Shown here in pieces: positions 1 to 8,995 of a stretch of 64,000 nt of DNA. Position 1 is the stretch's first letter, and the number at the start of each line of letters is the position of its first letter. Source of the stretch: Methanoplanus limicola DSM 2279 (GTDB lineage: Archaea > Halobacteriota > Methanomicrobia > Methanomicrobiales > Methanomicrobiaceae); assembly GCF_000243255.1 (NCBI RefSeq), contig NZ_CM001436.1:780077-844076 (forward strand), written 5' to 3'. The position numbers were made by a program, and so were the translations under genes. The notes below the pieces were generated by a model that saw only the letters and a list, made by a program, of their open reading frames with translations, had not been told where the DNA came from and did not search any database.

Positions 1-2
1 CG

Positions 3-1049
3 GATATAAGGCAAAAAGTTACTGAGGTATTAAGAGCAATGGGCAAACCCGGATATTCCGCAATAAATGAGGCCCTTAAATCAGATAACCCAATGATGAG
101 AAAGAGAGCGGCAGAAGCAGCGGCAGTGATAAAAAAGAAGGATTCAGCCCGGAAAAATGATGCAGATAACAGAAGCAGAAGTATTTCCGGTCAGGAGAAT
201 ATCGAGGAGGAATTACTGAGAAGAAGAGAGGACTTAAAAAATAAGGGCCTTAAATCCAGTGATGCCTGGTTATTGATACTGAAAAAAAGCGGGATAAGGC
301 CTTTCGCAGCGGAAAAACTCTCAAAAGCTTTAAGCAGTGAAAATGAGATGGTCAGGTCATCTGCGGCGGAGAAGCTTGCAGGCATGGAATCAGCTTCTGA
401 AGAACCGCTTCTCCATCTCTTAAAAGACAGAAAACCAAGTGTTAAAATTGCAGCGATAGAATCTCTCGGAGAACTTCAGTCAAAGAGATCAGTGCCATAT
501 CTGGTAAATCTTCTCAGGCATGAGAACAGATCTACATGCATAACTGTTATTGAAGCACTTGGCAAAATAAAGGATCCTAAATCGATAATACCAATGCTCA
601 GGATCTCGGCAGAGGGTGACAGTGAACTTAAGAAGAAAGTTTCTGCTGCTGTATCCGGTATGGATACTGCAGCAATTCCAACCCTGAAAGGTGCCCTTGA
701 AGAGTCAGACAGAAAGATCACAATTGCAGCCATAGAGGCGCTTGCAGGAATAAGACATAACCTCTCAATTTCATATGCAGTACGGATGTTAAATGATTCA
801 GAACCGCGGGTGAGGGAGTCAGCCATAAATGCAATAAAAGAGATGAGCAATTATATGTTCAACAATATCATGGATGAATCGGGGCGTCTTGCAACACAGG
901 GAACAGAAAAGGAAAAAACAGGTATTATTGAGGCTTTATCAGGAATAAATGATTTAAGGGCGAAGCAGGCAATAACGCTCTTTACAAAAGACAAAAATGA
1001 GACTGTCAGGAGAAAGGCTCTCCTCTCCTGCACAGAAGAGTTACTTTAA
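3..1049 (+). CDS. HEAT-repeat protein (5' partial)
   Basis: The reading frame is open to the left edge: the codons before the first ATG (position 39) read DIRQKVTEVLRA, which continues the repeat pattern, so the true start lies outside the window. The protein is a chain of HEAT/PBS-lyase-type helical repeats of about 30 residues, with units such as AAIESLGELQSKRSVPYLVN and AAIEALAGIRHNLSISYAVR. Such solenoids bind proteins, and no catalytic residues are visible. Partner and pathway cannot be told. It converges on the methyltransferase gene with only 9 bases between stop codons. Confidence 0.85.
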   Translation, partial: DIRQKVTEVLRAMGKPGYSAINEALKSDNPMMRKRAAEAAAVIKKKDSARKNDADNRSRSISGQENIEEELLRRREDLKNKGLKSSDAWLLILKKSGIRPFAAEKLSKALSSENEMVRSSAAEKLAGMESASEEPLLHLLKDRKPSVKIAAIESLGELQSKRSVPYLVNLLRHENRSTCITVIEALGKIKDPKSIIPMLRISAEGDSELKKKVSAAVSGMDTAAIPTLKGALEESDRKITIAAIEALAGIRHNLSISYAVRMLNDSEPRVRESAINAIKEMSNYMFNNIMDESGRLATQGTEKEKTGIIEALSGINDLRAKQAITLFTKDKNETVRRKALLSCTEELL

Positions 1050-1058
1050 AGCATAACA

Positions 1059-1886
1059 TCAGCAGAAACAGACCCAGCGGTCATATATAGGATCATTCTC
1101 ATTCTCAAATATTTCCGGAGTTCTTCCGGCATTCTCGCACCATTTTCTGATAAGCATGGACTCCTTCTCGGTTGCAACCGTAATGAGCGTTTTTCCGGTC
1201 AGCATTAACATCTGGGCAACAATCCCCTGCCAGAGATCAGAGTTAAAACCGGTTATGTCTCCGAGCATAAGTCCTGTGCCGACATCAGATTCCGGACAGA
1301 AATACGCGGAGACGGAGGCATCAATACAGAGAGTCTTCTTTGGATTCAGCCTGCCCTTATGAAGACCAACAGACAGAAGATATGGATCGTTATCCATAGA
1401 GAGAGGCAGATATCCGGAGGAGAGGAGAGCTTTGGATACTACACCCGAGCCACAGCAGAAGTCTATTGCAGACTGACCTTTGCAAACGCCTATAGTATCC
1501 TTAAAGAGAGCTGTGACCATCTCATATCTCCCCTCTCTGTTGTCCTCACTAACCTCAGGATATTCCCCGGTTATTTTCCCGCAGTAATATTCCCTCAGTG
1601 CAGACTCATAATCGTCCCTCCTCTCCTGATAAATTTCCCCGGCACAACCCTCAAATTTACCGATTATATCATATGTAATATTTCTGTAGAGATATGAGGA
1701 TATGACCCAGCCACTGTCACATCTCCAGGCAACTGCAAGAGGCATCTCATTCTCATCAACAAGAAGACGCGCATCCCCGGCACTCAAAGCCAGAAATGAA
1801 CTGCTGTAATAATCATCAATATGATCAAATAATGAAGGTTCGATGCATTCCGCAGCATCAATCTCAAAAAAATCTTTTAACTTCAT
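1059..1886 (-). CDS. SAM-dependent methyltransferase-like protein
   Basis: 275 residues. A class I SAM-binding motif I (IDFCCGSG, residues 141-148) is followed by an acidic loop (SMDNDPY) that would contact the ribose of SAM. The first 130 residues are a separate N-terminal region I do not recognise. The substrate is unknown. The start ATG overlaps the stop of the upstream bactofilin-like gene by four bases (ATGA), so the two are probably one transcript and translationally coupled. CC in place of the usual second and third motif-I residues is common in archaeal methyltransferases of unknown target. Confidence 0.75.
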   Translation of the reverse strand: MKLKDFFEIDAAECIEPSLFDHIDDYYSSSFLALSAGDARLLVDENEMPLAVAWRCDSGWVISSYLYRNITYDIIGKFEGCAGEIYQERRDDYESALREYYCGKITGEYPEVSEDNREGRYEMVTALFKDTIGVCKGQSAIDFCCGSGVVSKALLSSGYLPLSMDNDPYLLSVGLHKGRLNPKKTLCIDASVSAYFCPESDVGTGLMLGDITGFNSDLWQGIVAQMLMLTGKTLITVATEKESMLIRKWCENAGRTPEIFENENDPIYDRWVCFC

Positions 1887-2731
1887 CTCTTTCTCACTAT
1901 CTTAACTCCTTCCGGAGCCTTAATTGTCCCGTCAAGCCTTGCATCCTCATCAAGAATAACTGAACTGCATCTCACGTTGCCAAGGACATGAACACCTGGC
2001 ATAAATGTAACCTCTCCTGAAGAACTTGTGACAGCACCATGCACTACCGAATCTCTCTCGATCACAATCTCAGAGTCAGCAGTCAGACTTCCAAATATCG
2101 TATTATTTTCATGAATATGTACAGATGATGCCCTTATATTGCCATGCATCCTGCACCCCTTACCTATTGTCAGGCTCTTTGGAACGGAGAATAACTGCAT
2201 ATTTAGGACTGAACTCGGAGGAATTACAAGAGGAATTCTTTTTTCTTCAGTTTCATCTTCACTGAAAAGCTTTCTGAAGAAATCAGAGATCTCTTCTTCC
2301 TTCTCAAGACCAAGCACTGCAACAAGATAAAGAAGAAGATATGTAATAACCGGCATAGGATTTCTTATGGAGATCCAGCCTTTTGCCTCAAATCCTTCTG
2401 TTATGGAGACATTGTCACCAAGGTCAAGGTCACCCTCAACCACAAGGCGCCCTTTTATCTTTACACCTTCACCGATATAGGCATCAGCACCACAGTGAAT
2501 ATCACCGTTAATCTCAGTCCAGTTATCAAGTCTCAGATCATTTTCAGAATTGATATTGCCGTTTATTGATGTAAATTCACCTACAATTATCTCATCACCG
2601 AAGAGGCCATAATCTATTTTACAGCGATCTCCGATTATCAGGACCCCTTCTGTCTTTAAAAAATGCTCCTGTAACTCAGTGCCTTCGGGTATTGTACACT
2701 GCCAGAACCACTCAACTCTGTTATCATCCAT
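1883..2731 (-). CDS. Bactofilin-like polymer-forming beta-helix protein
   Basis: 282 residues. Two stretches (about 25-120 and 180-280) are made of short hydrophobic repeats of hexapeptide/bactofilin type, for example IGEGVKIKGRLVVEGDLDLG and GSLTADSEIVIERDSVVHGA, expected to fold as right-handed beta-helices. Between them is one hydrophobic segment (PVITYLLLYLVAVLGL), possibly a membrane anchor or buried helix, followed by a charged linker. Bactofilins polymerise into cytoskeletal or cell-surface scaffolds. No acyltransferase catalytic histidine stands out, so a scaffold is favoured over an enzyme. It is first in a two-gene unit with the methyltransferase. Confidence 0.7.
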   Translation of the reverse strand: MDDNRVEWFWQCTIPEGTELQEHFLKTEGVLIIGDRCKIDYGLFGDEIIVGEFTSINGNINSENDLRLDNWTEINGDIHCGADAYIGEGVKIKGRLVVEGDLDLGDNVSITEGFEAKGWISIRNPMPVITYLLLYLVAVLGLEKEEEISDFFRKLFSEDETEEKRIPLVIPPSSVLNMQLFSVPKSLTIGKGCRMHGNIRASSVHIHENNTIFGSLTADSEIVIERDSVVHGAVTSSSGEVTFMPGVHVLGNVRCSSVILDEDARLDGTIKAPEGVKIVRKR

Positions 2732-2968
2732 CGGAAAATATGCCTCTTATCATAAGATAGATTAAATCTGAAATACTATCATAGTTTTTGATCATAATTC
2801 AATATCAATGAAACCTCAGACCACAGATTCAGTATTGACATTTCAGGATATATAGTACAGTTTTTGAATTTCAGAATATTTCGGCAGGATAAACTGACAA
2901 TAGTCCGTACCCGGATAAATCAGAAGATAAAAAAGGGATGAAGGATGTGAAATACCGGCAGTTCCGGA

Positions 2969-4666
2969 TTATAATGCCGGAACATCCCTCCGGTAGACAT
3001 CCATATTCAGGCTGCCGACCTTTGCATCCCTTGTAAAGTAATATAATCCGATATTTTTAAGGTCATTGCCTAAAGTCTCAAAATATCCGGGACCTCCGGG
3101 ATTAAGGCCGGACCAGGGCGTTTTTACAAGATCATAGACACTGAACCAGTAGTGCTTTTTGTATGTATTCTTATCATAACCGGAAATTGCTGCCGGAGAT
3201 TCGGCATCATGCAGAATTATAAGATCAAAGTCACCATTCAGCACATAGTCACTGTGGTCCTGATAACCATTGAAATATGAGATCTTATCCGGCCAGTCAT
3301 TACGATAATACCAGACAAACGGCCAGCGGACATCGTTTGAGATTGCTACATTCTCTGAGGCATCCACCATCGTGAATACCTCCCTCAAATCCTCTGAATT
3401 CTGAACCTGAACGATAGGTTCGGCGATATCTGCCGGAGTAAATACCACATGAACCGTCATTAAAATAAGAAACAGAGCAGCAATTGCAGGAACATAGCTC
3501 TTATAATTATCAATGCGATAAACTGCCACAAATATCATCGGCAGCAGCTGATGAAGGATAAGCCAGGGCACTTTCTCCCCGATATAACCATAAAGGACAA
3601 CTGACAATACCATCCAGAAAATACAGAATCTTGTAAACTCCACATTTTTAAGTGAGCCGGGGAGATCTCTGATAAGTTTTGGGGCAGCCGGAGACAAAAC
3701 GCAATCTGAACAATTAACAGTTGCGTCATCATTATCCGGCAATATTTTGGAATCTGAAATGTTATCAACGGAATTATTGTCTTTAACCTTCCGGTACATA
3801 ACAAACCTGTAAACCCCAATTATCGCAAGAATCATGACGGGAAGCTCATAAAGTATAAAGAGCAGGATATATGTATAAAACGGACCTCCAAGCCTCTCCT
3901 CGCCGTGTACTGATGTCCAGTGTTCAATTGCCTTTAACCAGCCGTCCATAAGAACTTCCGGATGGGTTCCCATTGAAGAGTAGAAAAAAGCCAAAATTCC
4001 GGTTGCGACAATAATTCCAAGGGCTAAATCACGCCACCATAATTTTGGGAGCTGTATTTTACCCCGGAATAAAAGGTAAAGGATATACAGCCCGAAAATA
4101 CCGATCACAATGGGCATATTCTCTTTTGAGGACATACCAAGTCCGGCCGCCGCACCCGCCAGGAGTGCAAACTTCAGCTCATATCTCTCGAAATAACAGA
4201 GCAGGGCAACCAGAAGAAGCATTGTAAAGAACAGTATGAATATATCATTTCTAAGAAAGCGCGAGAAATATATCATATCGGGAGACAGCGCAATAAAAAG
4301 GGCTGCAACTATAGTCTGCCTTTTATCGAGATAACCGAGCCTGTTCACCGCATATACGAGCGGAATTATTAAAGCGCCCAGAAGTGCAGGGATAAACCTT
4401 GCGACAAAATCCGACTCCCCAAAAAGAGAGAAAACTCCGGCTGTGATATAATATAAAAACGGACCGTGATATACGGGATCATAAACATACTCCCCCGTTG
4501 TCAGGAGGGTCCATGAAAACCAGGCATGTATTGCCTCATCATGGTGAAACAACTTCAGATCCAGGAATGCAAACCTGAACACCAAAGAGAATAGAAATAT
4601 AATTATAAAAGCCCTCTCAAAGGTAAGGCTTTCCTTAAATTGAGAGGAAATATCTGCGGCTCTCAT
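2969..4666 (-). CDS. Agl23-type GT-C membrane protein (TIGR03663-like)
   Basis: 565 residues with about ten hydrophobic helices and a C-terminal soluble domain. Near the N-terminus the first external loop carries HHDEAIHAW (41-49); an acidic pair at this place is typical of GT-C/GT39 mannosyltransferase-like proteins. Overall layout matches the archaeal family described as flippase-associated Agl23, linked to lipid-linked glycan handling for N-glycosylation. A GGAGG Shine-Dalgarno sits five bases before the ATG. It starts 18 bases after rpsJ, so it is probably read from the tuf promoter as a third gene, which is unusual for a glycosylation gene. Confidence 0.75.
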   Translation of the reverse strand: MRAADISSQFKESLTFERAFIIIFLFSLVFRFAFLDLKLFHHDEAIHAWFSWTLLTTGEYVYDPVYHGPFLYYITAGVFSLFGESDFVARFIPALLGALIIPLVYAVNRLGYLDKRQTIVAALFIALSPDMIYFSRFLRNDIFILFFTMLLLVALLCYFERYELKFALLAGAAAGLGMSSKENMPIVIGIFGLYILYLLFRGKIQLPKLWWRDLALGIIVATGILAFFYSSMGTHPEVLMDGWLKAIEHWTSVHGEERLGGPFYTYILLFILYELPVMILAIIGVYRFVMYRKVKDNNSVDNISDSKILPDNDDATVNCSDCVLSPAAPKLIRDLPGSLKNVEFTRFCIFWMVLSVVLYGYIGEKVPWLILHQLLPMIFVAVYRIDNYKSYVPAIAALFLILMTVHVVFTPADIAEPIVQVQNSEDLREVFTMVDASENVAISNDVRWPFVWYYRNDWPDKISYFNGYQDHSDYVLNGDFDLIILHDAESPAAISGYDKNTYKKHYWFSVYDLVKTPWSGLNPGGPGYFETLGNDLKNIGLYYFTRDAKVGSLNMDVYRRDVPAL

Positions 4667-4684
4667 TGCCGCCTCCTATCCATA

Positions 4685-4993
4685 TTAATTCTCAAGTACA
4701 ATCTCAATGCCAATGTCCTTTGGCACCTGAATGCGCATAAGCTGCCTTAATGCACGCTCGTCAGCATCGAGATCGATAAGTCTTTTGTGTACGCGCATCT
4801 GCCAGCGATCCCATGTGGCAGTTCCTTCTCCGTCAGGACTCTTGCGGATAGGTACAACCATCTTCTTTGTCGGAAGAGGTACCGGTCCTGCAAGGTTTAC
4901 ACCTGTACGTTCGGCTATTTCCCTGATGCGGTCACAGACATGCTCTACTTTCTCAAAATCTGTTCCCGTAAGGCGGATTCTTGCTTTCTGCAT
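4685..4993 (-). CDS. rpsJ: 30S ribosomal protein S10
   Basis: 102 residues, full length for archaeal S10 (uS10). It begins [20 protein letters not shown] and contains the conserved core GPVPLPTKK, followed by the segment that contacts 16S rRNA in the 30S head. It lies 32 bases behind the EF-1alpha gene, the usual archaeal arrangement, and is surely co-transcribed with it. Confidence 0.97.
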   Translation of the reverse strand: MQKARIRLTGTDFEKVEHVCDRIREIAERTGVNLAGPVPLPTKKMVVPIRKSPDGEGTATWDRWQMRVHKRLIDLDADERALRQLMRIQVPKDIGIEIVLEN

Positions 4994-5025
4994 AATTGAT
5001 TCACCAAAAAATATTGAGATTTAAA

Positions 5026-6303
5026 TTATCTCATCTGCTTGGCATCTACAGCTATGCACATTCCGGCTGCGACAGTTGATCCCATATCACGGATTGCGAA
5101 ACGTCCGAGCTGTGGGATATCCTTGAAGTTCTCAATGACCATCGGCTGAACCGGGCGGAACTTAACGATTGCGGCATCTCCTGCCTTGAGGAATGTTGGG
5201 TTCTCTTCCTTGACCTGTCCTGTGCGTGGGTCAAGTTTCTTTAAGAGTTCAACAAAGGTGCATGCAACCTGAGCTGTGTGGCAGTGGAATACAGGTGTGT
5301 ATCCGACTGTGATTGCGCTTGGGTGCTGGAGAACAACTACCTGTGCAGTGAATTCCTCTGCAACGGTCGGCGGCTGCTCTTCAGGACCGCAGACGTCACC
5401 GCGGCGGATATCGTTCTTTCCGATACCACGGACGTTGAATCCTACGTTGTCACCAGGCTGTGCCTGTGGAACTTCCTCGTGGTGCATCTCAATGGACTTG
5501 ATTTCTCCGGACTTGTTTGCAGGCATGAATGAAACTTTCATTCCCTTCTTCATGATACCTGTCTCAACACGTCCGACCGGAACTGTACCGATACCGGAGA
5601 TTGAGTAAACGTCCTGAATTGGAAGGCGGAACGGAAGGCCGGTTGGGAGTTCAGGCTGCTCAAGATCATCAAGTGACTCAAGGAGTGTAACGCCCTTGTA
5701 CCATGGTGTGTTCTCAGAGTGCTTTGAGATGTTATCTCCGGCAAATGAGGACATTGGAATGAATGGTATATTTGCAGGGTTGAATCCGACCATCTTGACG
5801 AGATCGGAGATCTGTGCCTTGACTTCCTCATAGCGCTTCTCATCGTACTTTACAGCGTCCATCTTGTTGATACCAACGATGAGCTGGTTGATACCGAGTG
5901 TCTTTGAAAGGAAGACGTGCTCTTTTGTCTGCTCCATTGCGCCGTCAGGTGCTGCAACAACGAGAAGTGCTGCATCTGCCTGTGAAGCGCCTGTGATCAT
6001 GTTTTTAACAAAGTCACGGTGTCCAGGGCAGTCTACAATTGTAAAGTAGAACTTGTCAGTGTCAAACCTCTTGTGTGCAATATCGATTGTGATACCGCGC
6101 TCACGCTCTTCCTTGAGGTTATCCATAACCCATGCAAACTCAAAGGAACCCTTACCCTTTGATTCAGCTTCCTTGCGGTAGTTCTCGATGATGTGTGCCG
6201 GTACAGCACCGGTTTCGAACAGTAGACGTCCAACTGTTGTGGACTTTCCGTGGTCGATGTGCCCAACCACGGCCAGATTCATGTGTGGCTTGTCAGATGC
6301 CAT
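5026..6303 (-). CDS. tuf: Translation elongation factor EF-1 alpha (aEF1A)
   Basis: 425 residues, normal length. It delivers aminoacyl-tRNA to the ribosome as a GTPase. G1 motif GHIDHGKST is at 14-22, followed by the DCPGH (G3) and NKMD (G4) motifs, then two beta-barrel domains ending with the conserved [13 protein letters not shown]. It is first gene of tuf-rpsJ-agl23. A TATA-like box at 6363-6373 and a perfect 6-bp hairpin at 6329-6342 precede it. Confidence 0.98.
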   Translation of the reverse strand: MASDKPHMNLAVVGHIDHGKSTTVGRLLFETGAVPAHIIENYRKEAESKGKGSFEFAWVMDNLKEERERGITIDIAHKRFDTDKFYFTIVDCPGHRDFVKNMITGASQADAALLVVAAPDGAMEQTKEHVFLSKTLGINQLIVGINKMDAVKYDEKRYEEVKAQISDLVKMVGFNPANIPFIPMSSFAGDNISKHSENTPWYKGVTLLESLDDLEQPELPTGLPFRLPIQDVYSISGIGTVPVGRVETGIMKKGMKVSFMPANKSGEIKSIEMHHEEVPQAQPGDNVGFNVRGIGKNDIRRGDVCGPEEQPPTVAEEFTAQVVVLQHPSAITVGYTPVFHCHTAQVACTFVELLKKLDPRTGQVKEENPTFLKAGDAAIVKFRPVQPMVIENFKDIPQLGRFAIRDMGSTVAAGMCIAVDAKQMR

Positions 6304-6328
6304 AATCCTAACCTCTTATTTTAAATTC

Positions 6329-6342
6329 GACGGGAACCCGTC
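6329..6342 (-). promoter_or_regulatory. Hairpin in the tuf leader
   Basis: A perfect inverted repeat GACGGG-TT-CCCGTC (minus strand), 26 bases before the tuf ATG. With the TATA-like box at 6363-6373, transcription should start near 6340, so the mRNA would begin with or inside this hairpin. A 5'-terminal stem could stabilise this highly expressed message. The function is inferred. Confidence 0.5.
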
Positions 6343-6362
6343 CTATCGCATTGAAACGAGTA

Positions 6363-6373
6363 TCTTATATATG
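6363..6373 (-). promoter_or_regulatory. TATA-like box of the tuf operon
   Basis: The minus strand reads CCATATATAAG, a good archaeal TATA element, about 60-70 bases before the tuf ATG. It places the start site near 6340, giving a leader of about 35 bases. Confidence 0.5.
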
Positions 6374-6485
6374 GAAATCAGTAGTATAAAAGATTTCGTT
6401 GCAGGCCTGAAATGATATACACAGCGTCTTTTCCCTGAGGTTACGCAGATAGGTATTTTACCCAAAAAAAACCAAAATTCCTTTC

Positions 6486-6788
6486 ATGAAGACACTCCCA
6501 ATGAAGCGTGATCAGAGCGGTCAGAAAGTGACAGTCGCATGCGCAGATAAAGAAGTTTCAGTCTACAGCCACTGCGCATACTGTAAACACTGTGAAGGCG
6601 TCCAGATTAGAAAGAGAGTCATTTCAACGCCGCAGAAAGAGAAGATAAGCGGCATATCAAAGGGTACTTCAGAAGATGATGACCTGCTTAATTCCCAGAT
6701 GATGTTTAACACCCTGATTCGTGACGGGGACTCGATTGTGTGCAGCGATGATGAAAATCAGGGCTACACTTCAATGTACAGCTATTAG
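6486..6788 (+). CDS. Small cysteine-cluster protein of unknown function
   Basis: 100 residues, not recognised. Four cysteines, C19, C30, C33 and C36, form a C-x10-CxxCxxC cluster (SHCAYCKHCEG) that could bind zinc or an iron-sulfur cluster. A basic segment IRKRV follows, then an acidic serine-rich tail. No signal peptide or membrane helix. The gene stands alone, divergent from tuf, and codon use looks like its neighbours. A nucleic-acid-associated zinc protein is possible but unproven. A dispersed 59-bp repeat begins about 100 bases after its stop. Confidence 0.7.
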   Translation: MKTLPMKRDQSGQKVTVACADKEVSVYSHCAYCKHCEGVQIRKRVISTPQKEKISGISKGTSEDDDLLNSQMMFNTLIRDGDSIVCSDDENQGYTSMYSY

Positions 6789-6889
6789 ACAGAAGAAAGG
6801 AGAGATAAACAGTAATTTGCCATACAGGAAATTCAGACATTTTTTTAATATGCCCTGCGGCAACAGCGCATGTTTCCTGGAGATCTCCT

Positions 6890-6948
6890 ATGAAACAGTG
6901 CACTGTTTCATTCATTATCTGTGAACCCGCAGGCTCATGAGTGACTAT
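6890..6948 (+). repeat. 59-bp dispersed palindromic repeat, copy 1
   Basis: Matches the minus strand of 45982-46040 at 53 of 59 positions. It begins with an exact 18-bp palindrome GAAACAGTGCACTGTTTC (6892-6909) and is followed by a second imperfect inverted repeat (CATTCAT..ATGAGTG outside, TGAACC..GGCTCA inside). It lies in the convergent gap between the small Cys protein and the siroheme protein, about 100 bases past the stop of the former. Confidence 0.8.
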
Positions 6949-7023
6949 ATTAAAACCAATTTTTTTCAGAAAAAAAAGAGAAAATTTGCTATTAAAACGT
7001 CAATTACGCACCTGAAGCACAAT

Positions 7024-7890
7024 TTATGGCATTGCAGACCCTGAAAGCATTTCAGCCTTAAATTCCTCAAACTTAATATCGTCAAGCTGATCTGAGAGAA
7101 GTCTGCCCGACCATGCCCGCCTGTAAACATAGTAAACTAGGCGGTCAACAACATCAATAACCTCCTCTTCAGTCTTCACTTCCATAAACTCTCTGCCGAT
7201 TTGAGGGTGCCTGCCGCGCCTGCCACCGACAGTAATCAGATACCCCGAGGCGCTTGCCTGTATAAGATCAAAGGGGCAGGATTCAATGCAGACTCCACAC
7301 CGGATACATTTTTCGTGATCAACTTCTGCAATTCCACCTTTTACCTTTATTGCCTCCTCCTTACAGTACTCAGTGCAGCTTCCACAGCCAGTACAGAGTC
7401 CTGGCGACCTGAAAGGAGTTACAACGCCGGTTATTCCAACTTCATTCAATGTCGGACTTGTGCAGGCATAAGGGCATGCAGAAACAGAAATTCTCATTTT
7501 AACCGGCATTGATTTTCCGAATAACTTCTCATCAAGCCTTAGTGCTAAGTTAATTGAGTCAATATTGGCAAACTTGCATCTGTCAGTACCCGGGCAGGCG
7601 ACAATATTAACGACCTCATCCTTTTCAGAACCTATCGGTGTATTAATTGAGGCAAGATCCTTCTCAATCTCTTCCAGCCTTGAGTTATGAATATGTGAGA
7701 TCTCAAGAGTCTGACGGGTAGTCAGATGAACATTCTCCTGACCGTATTTGTCAGCAATATCAGCCAGCCCTCTCATCTTCTCAACCGAAAGAACACCCGC
7801 AGGGACTCTTATTCTCAAAGTACAGTGCTTACCATCCTTTTCTGTGATTACACCCCCGGATGTGTGGATTCCCTGAAAAAATTCATTCAT
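7024..7890 (-). CDS. Sulfite reductase-like siroheme/4Fe-4S protein with fused ferredoxin
   Basis: 288 residues. The siroheme-4Fe4S cysteine signature is complete: C-x5-C (CPGTDRC, 99-105) and C-x3-C (CPYAC, 139-143). A double 4Fe-4S ferredoxin insert follows (C166, C169, C172, C176; C195, C198, C201, C205), then the conserved GGRRGRHP. This is the layout of the short Dsr-like proteins of methanogens, which resemble the reductase half of F420-dependent sulfite reductase but lack the F420 domain. True substrate (sulfite, nitrite or other) is unknown. It is a single gene, transcribed toward the small Cys protein. Confidence 0.85.
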   Translation of the reverse strand: MNEFFQGIHTSGGVITEKDGKHCTLRIRVPAGVLSVEKMRGLADIADKYGQENVHLTTRQTLEISHIHNSRLEEIEKDLASINTPIGSEKDEVVNIVACPGTDRCKFANIDSINLALRLDEKLFGKSMPVKMRISVSACPYACTSPTLNEVGITGVVTPFRSPGLCTGCGSCTEYCKEEAIKVKGGIAEVDHEKCIRCGVCIESCPFDLIQASASGYLITVGGRRGRHPQIGREFMEVKTEEEVIDVVDRLVYYVYRRAWSGRLLSDQLDDIKFEEFKAEMLSGSAMP

Positions 7891-8097
7891 GATATAAATT
7901 AAAGTGACTATTACAGGTATATATACTGATTCAAAACTGCAAAGGTAAATTATTCAGGCATTACGGACTGTAAAAGAAATAATTTCCAGGCATTTCTCAC
8001 CTGAGCAGAGATAATAAATGAAATGACGTAGCGCCGGAAGATAATATCCTGCGGGACAAAAAAACAGAGAGGGGAATAATAAATTCAGGCAATTATT

Positions 8098-8868
8098 TCA
8101 CAAAACCAGTGCAAGGCAGGCAATAACTGCCATCCGGGAGATCTCAACAGACGCGCCATCCATATCCCCGTTCACACCGCCAAATATTTTTTTAAATACA
8201 ACCAGAAGAAAGAGCGGAACAGCGATTGACGCAATGCCGGCGGCCATAAAACCAACGCCACCCGGCGCAAGAAAGAGAGCCGGAACACACAGAGCAAACG
8301 CGGCATAAGGGAACCATTTTTTTCCGAAATCATGTGTGTATGAATGCATGCCTTCCTTTATCGGTTCCCCGAAAGTCAACAGAAATACCGGGCTGAACCG
8401 TGAGAGAACCTCGGCAATAAGTATGGCGTAAGGAACCATCGCAATTGACATAAGCCCAGCATATGCAAGCAGTATGACAAGCATTCCGGAAGCAATGCCA
8501 CCCGCGCCCACATTCTGATCAGAGAGCGCCTTTAACCTCTTTTCACGGCTGCCATGTGCCATCATCCCGTCCCCGAGGTCCAGCAGTCCGTCAAAATGAT
8601 GAAAACCGTTCAGGATCATAACAGCTGCAAGCGCAACTGCCGCAGAAAGCGCAGGATCAGATACGAGCATTGTAAGAAGCGCCGCAATACCTCCGGTGAC
8701 ATAACCCACAAGCGGGAACAGATAAAACCGCCGTGCGTACGAGTCATAATCTGAGCTGTCGCCAAGAGGAAGAATGGTGCAGAACTGAAGAGTGGATCTT
8801 ACGGATTTGAGATATCCCGGCATGTAATCAACATATCTTAATCTCCAAAACAGTTTATTTTTTCCCAT
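8098..8868 (-). CDS. cobS: Adenosylcobinamide-GDP ribazoletransferase (cobalamin synthase)
   Basis: 256 residues with several membrane helices. It joins the lower-ligand nucleoside to adenosylcobinamide-GDP, the last step of cobamide nucleotide-loop assembly, at the membrane. The family motif HHFDGLLDLGDGMM is present, as is the N-terminal LQFCTILPLG. cobT, for the companion phosphoribosyl transfer, is encoded 1.2 kb away on the other strand. Methanogens need cobamide for methyl transfer by Mtr. Confidence 0.93.
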   Translation of the reverse strand: MGKNKLFWRLRYVDYMPGYLKSVRSTLQFCTILPLGDSSDYDSYARRFYLFPLVGYVTGGIAALLTMLVSDPALSAAVALAAVMILNGFHHFDGLLDLGDGMMAHGSREKRLKALSDQNVGAGGIASGMLVILLAYAGLMSIAMVPYAILIAEVLSRFSPVFLLTFGEPIKEGMHSYTHDFGKKWFPYAAFALCVPALFLAPGGVGFMAAGIASIAVPLFLLVVFKKIFGGVNGDMDGASVEISRMAVIACLALVL

Positions 8869-8995
8869 TCAGACAGCATAGGAGTTGCAAAAGAAGTAAT
8901 CAGCCGGGGATCAAATGACCGTTTCCGTCACCGGAGAGGAAGTGAGGAAAGCAATTTAAGGTTATGAAATTACTTTCATCCATTGAGGGTGGAGA

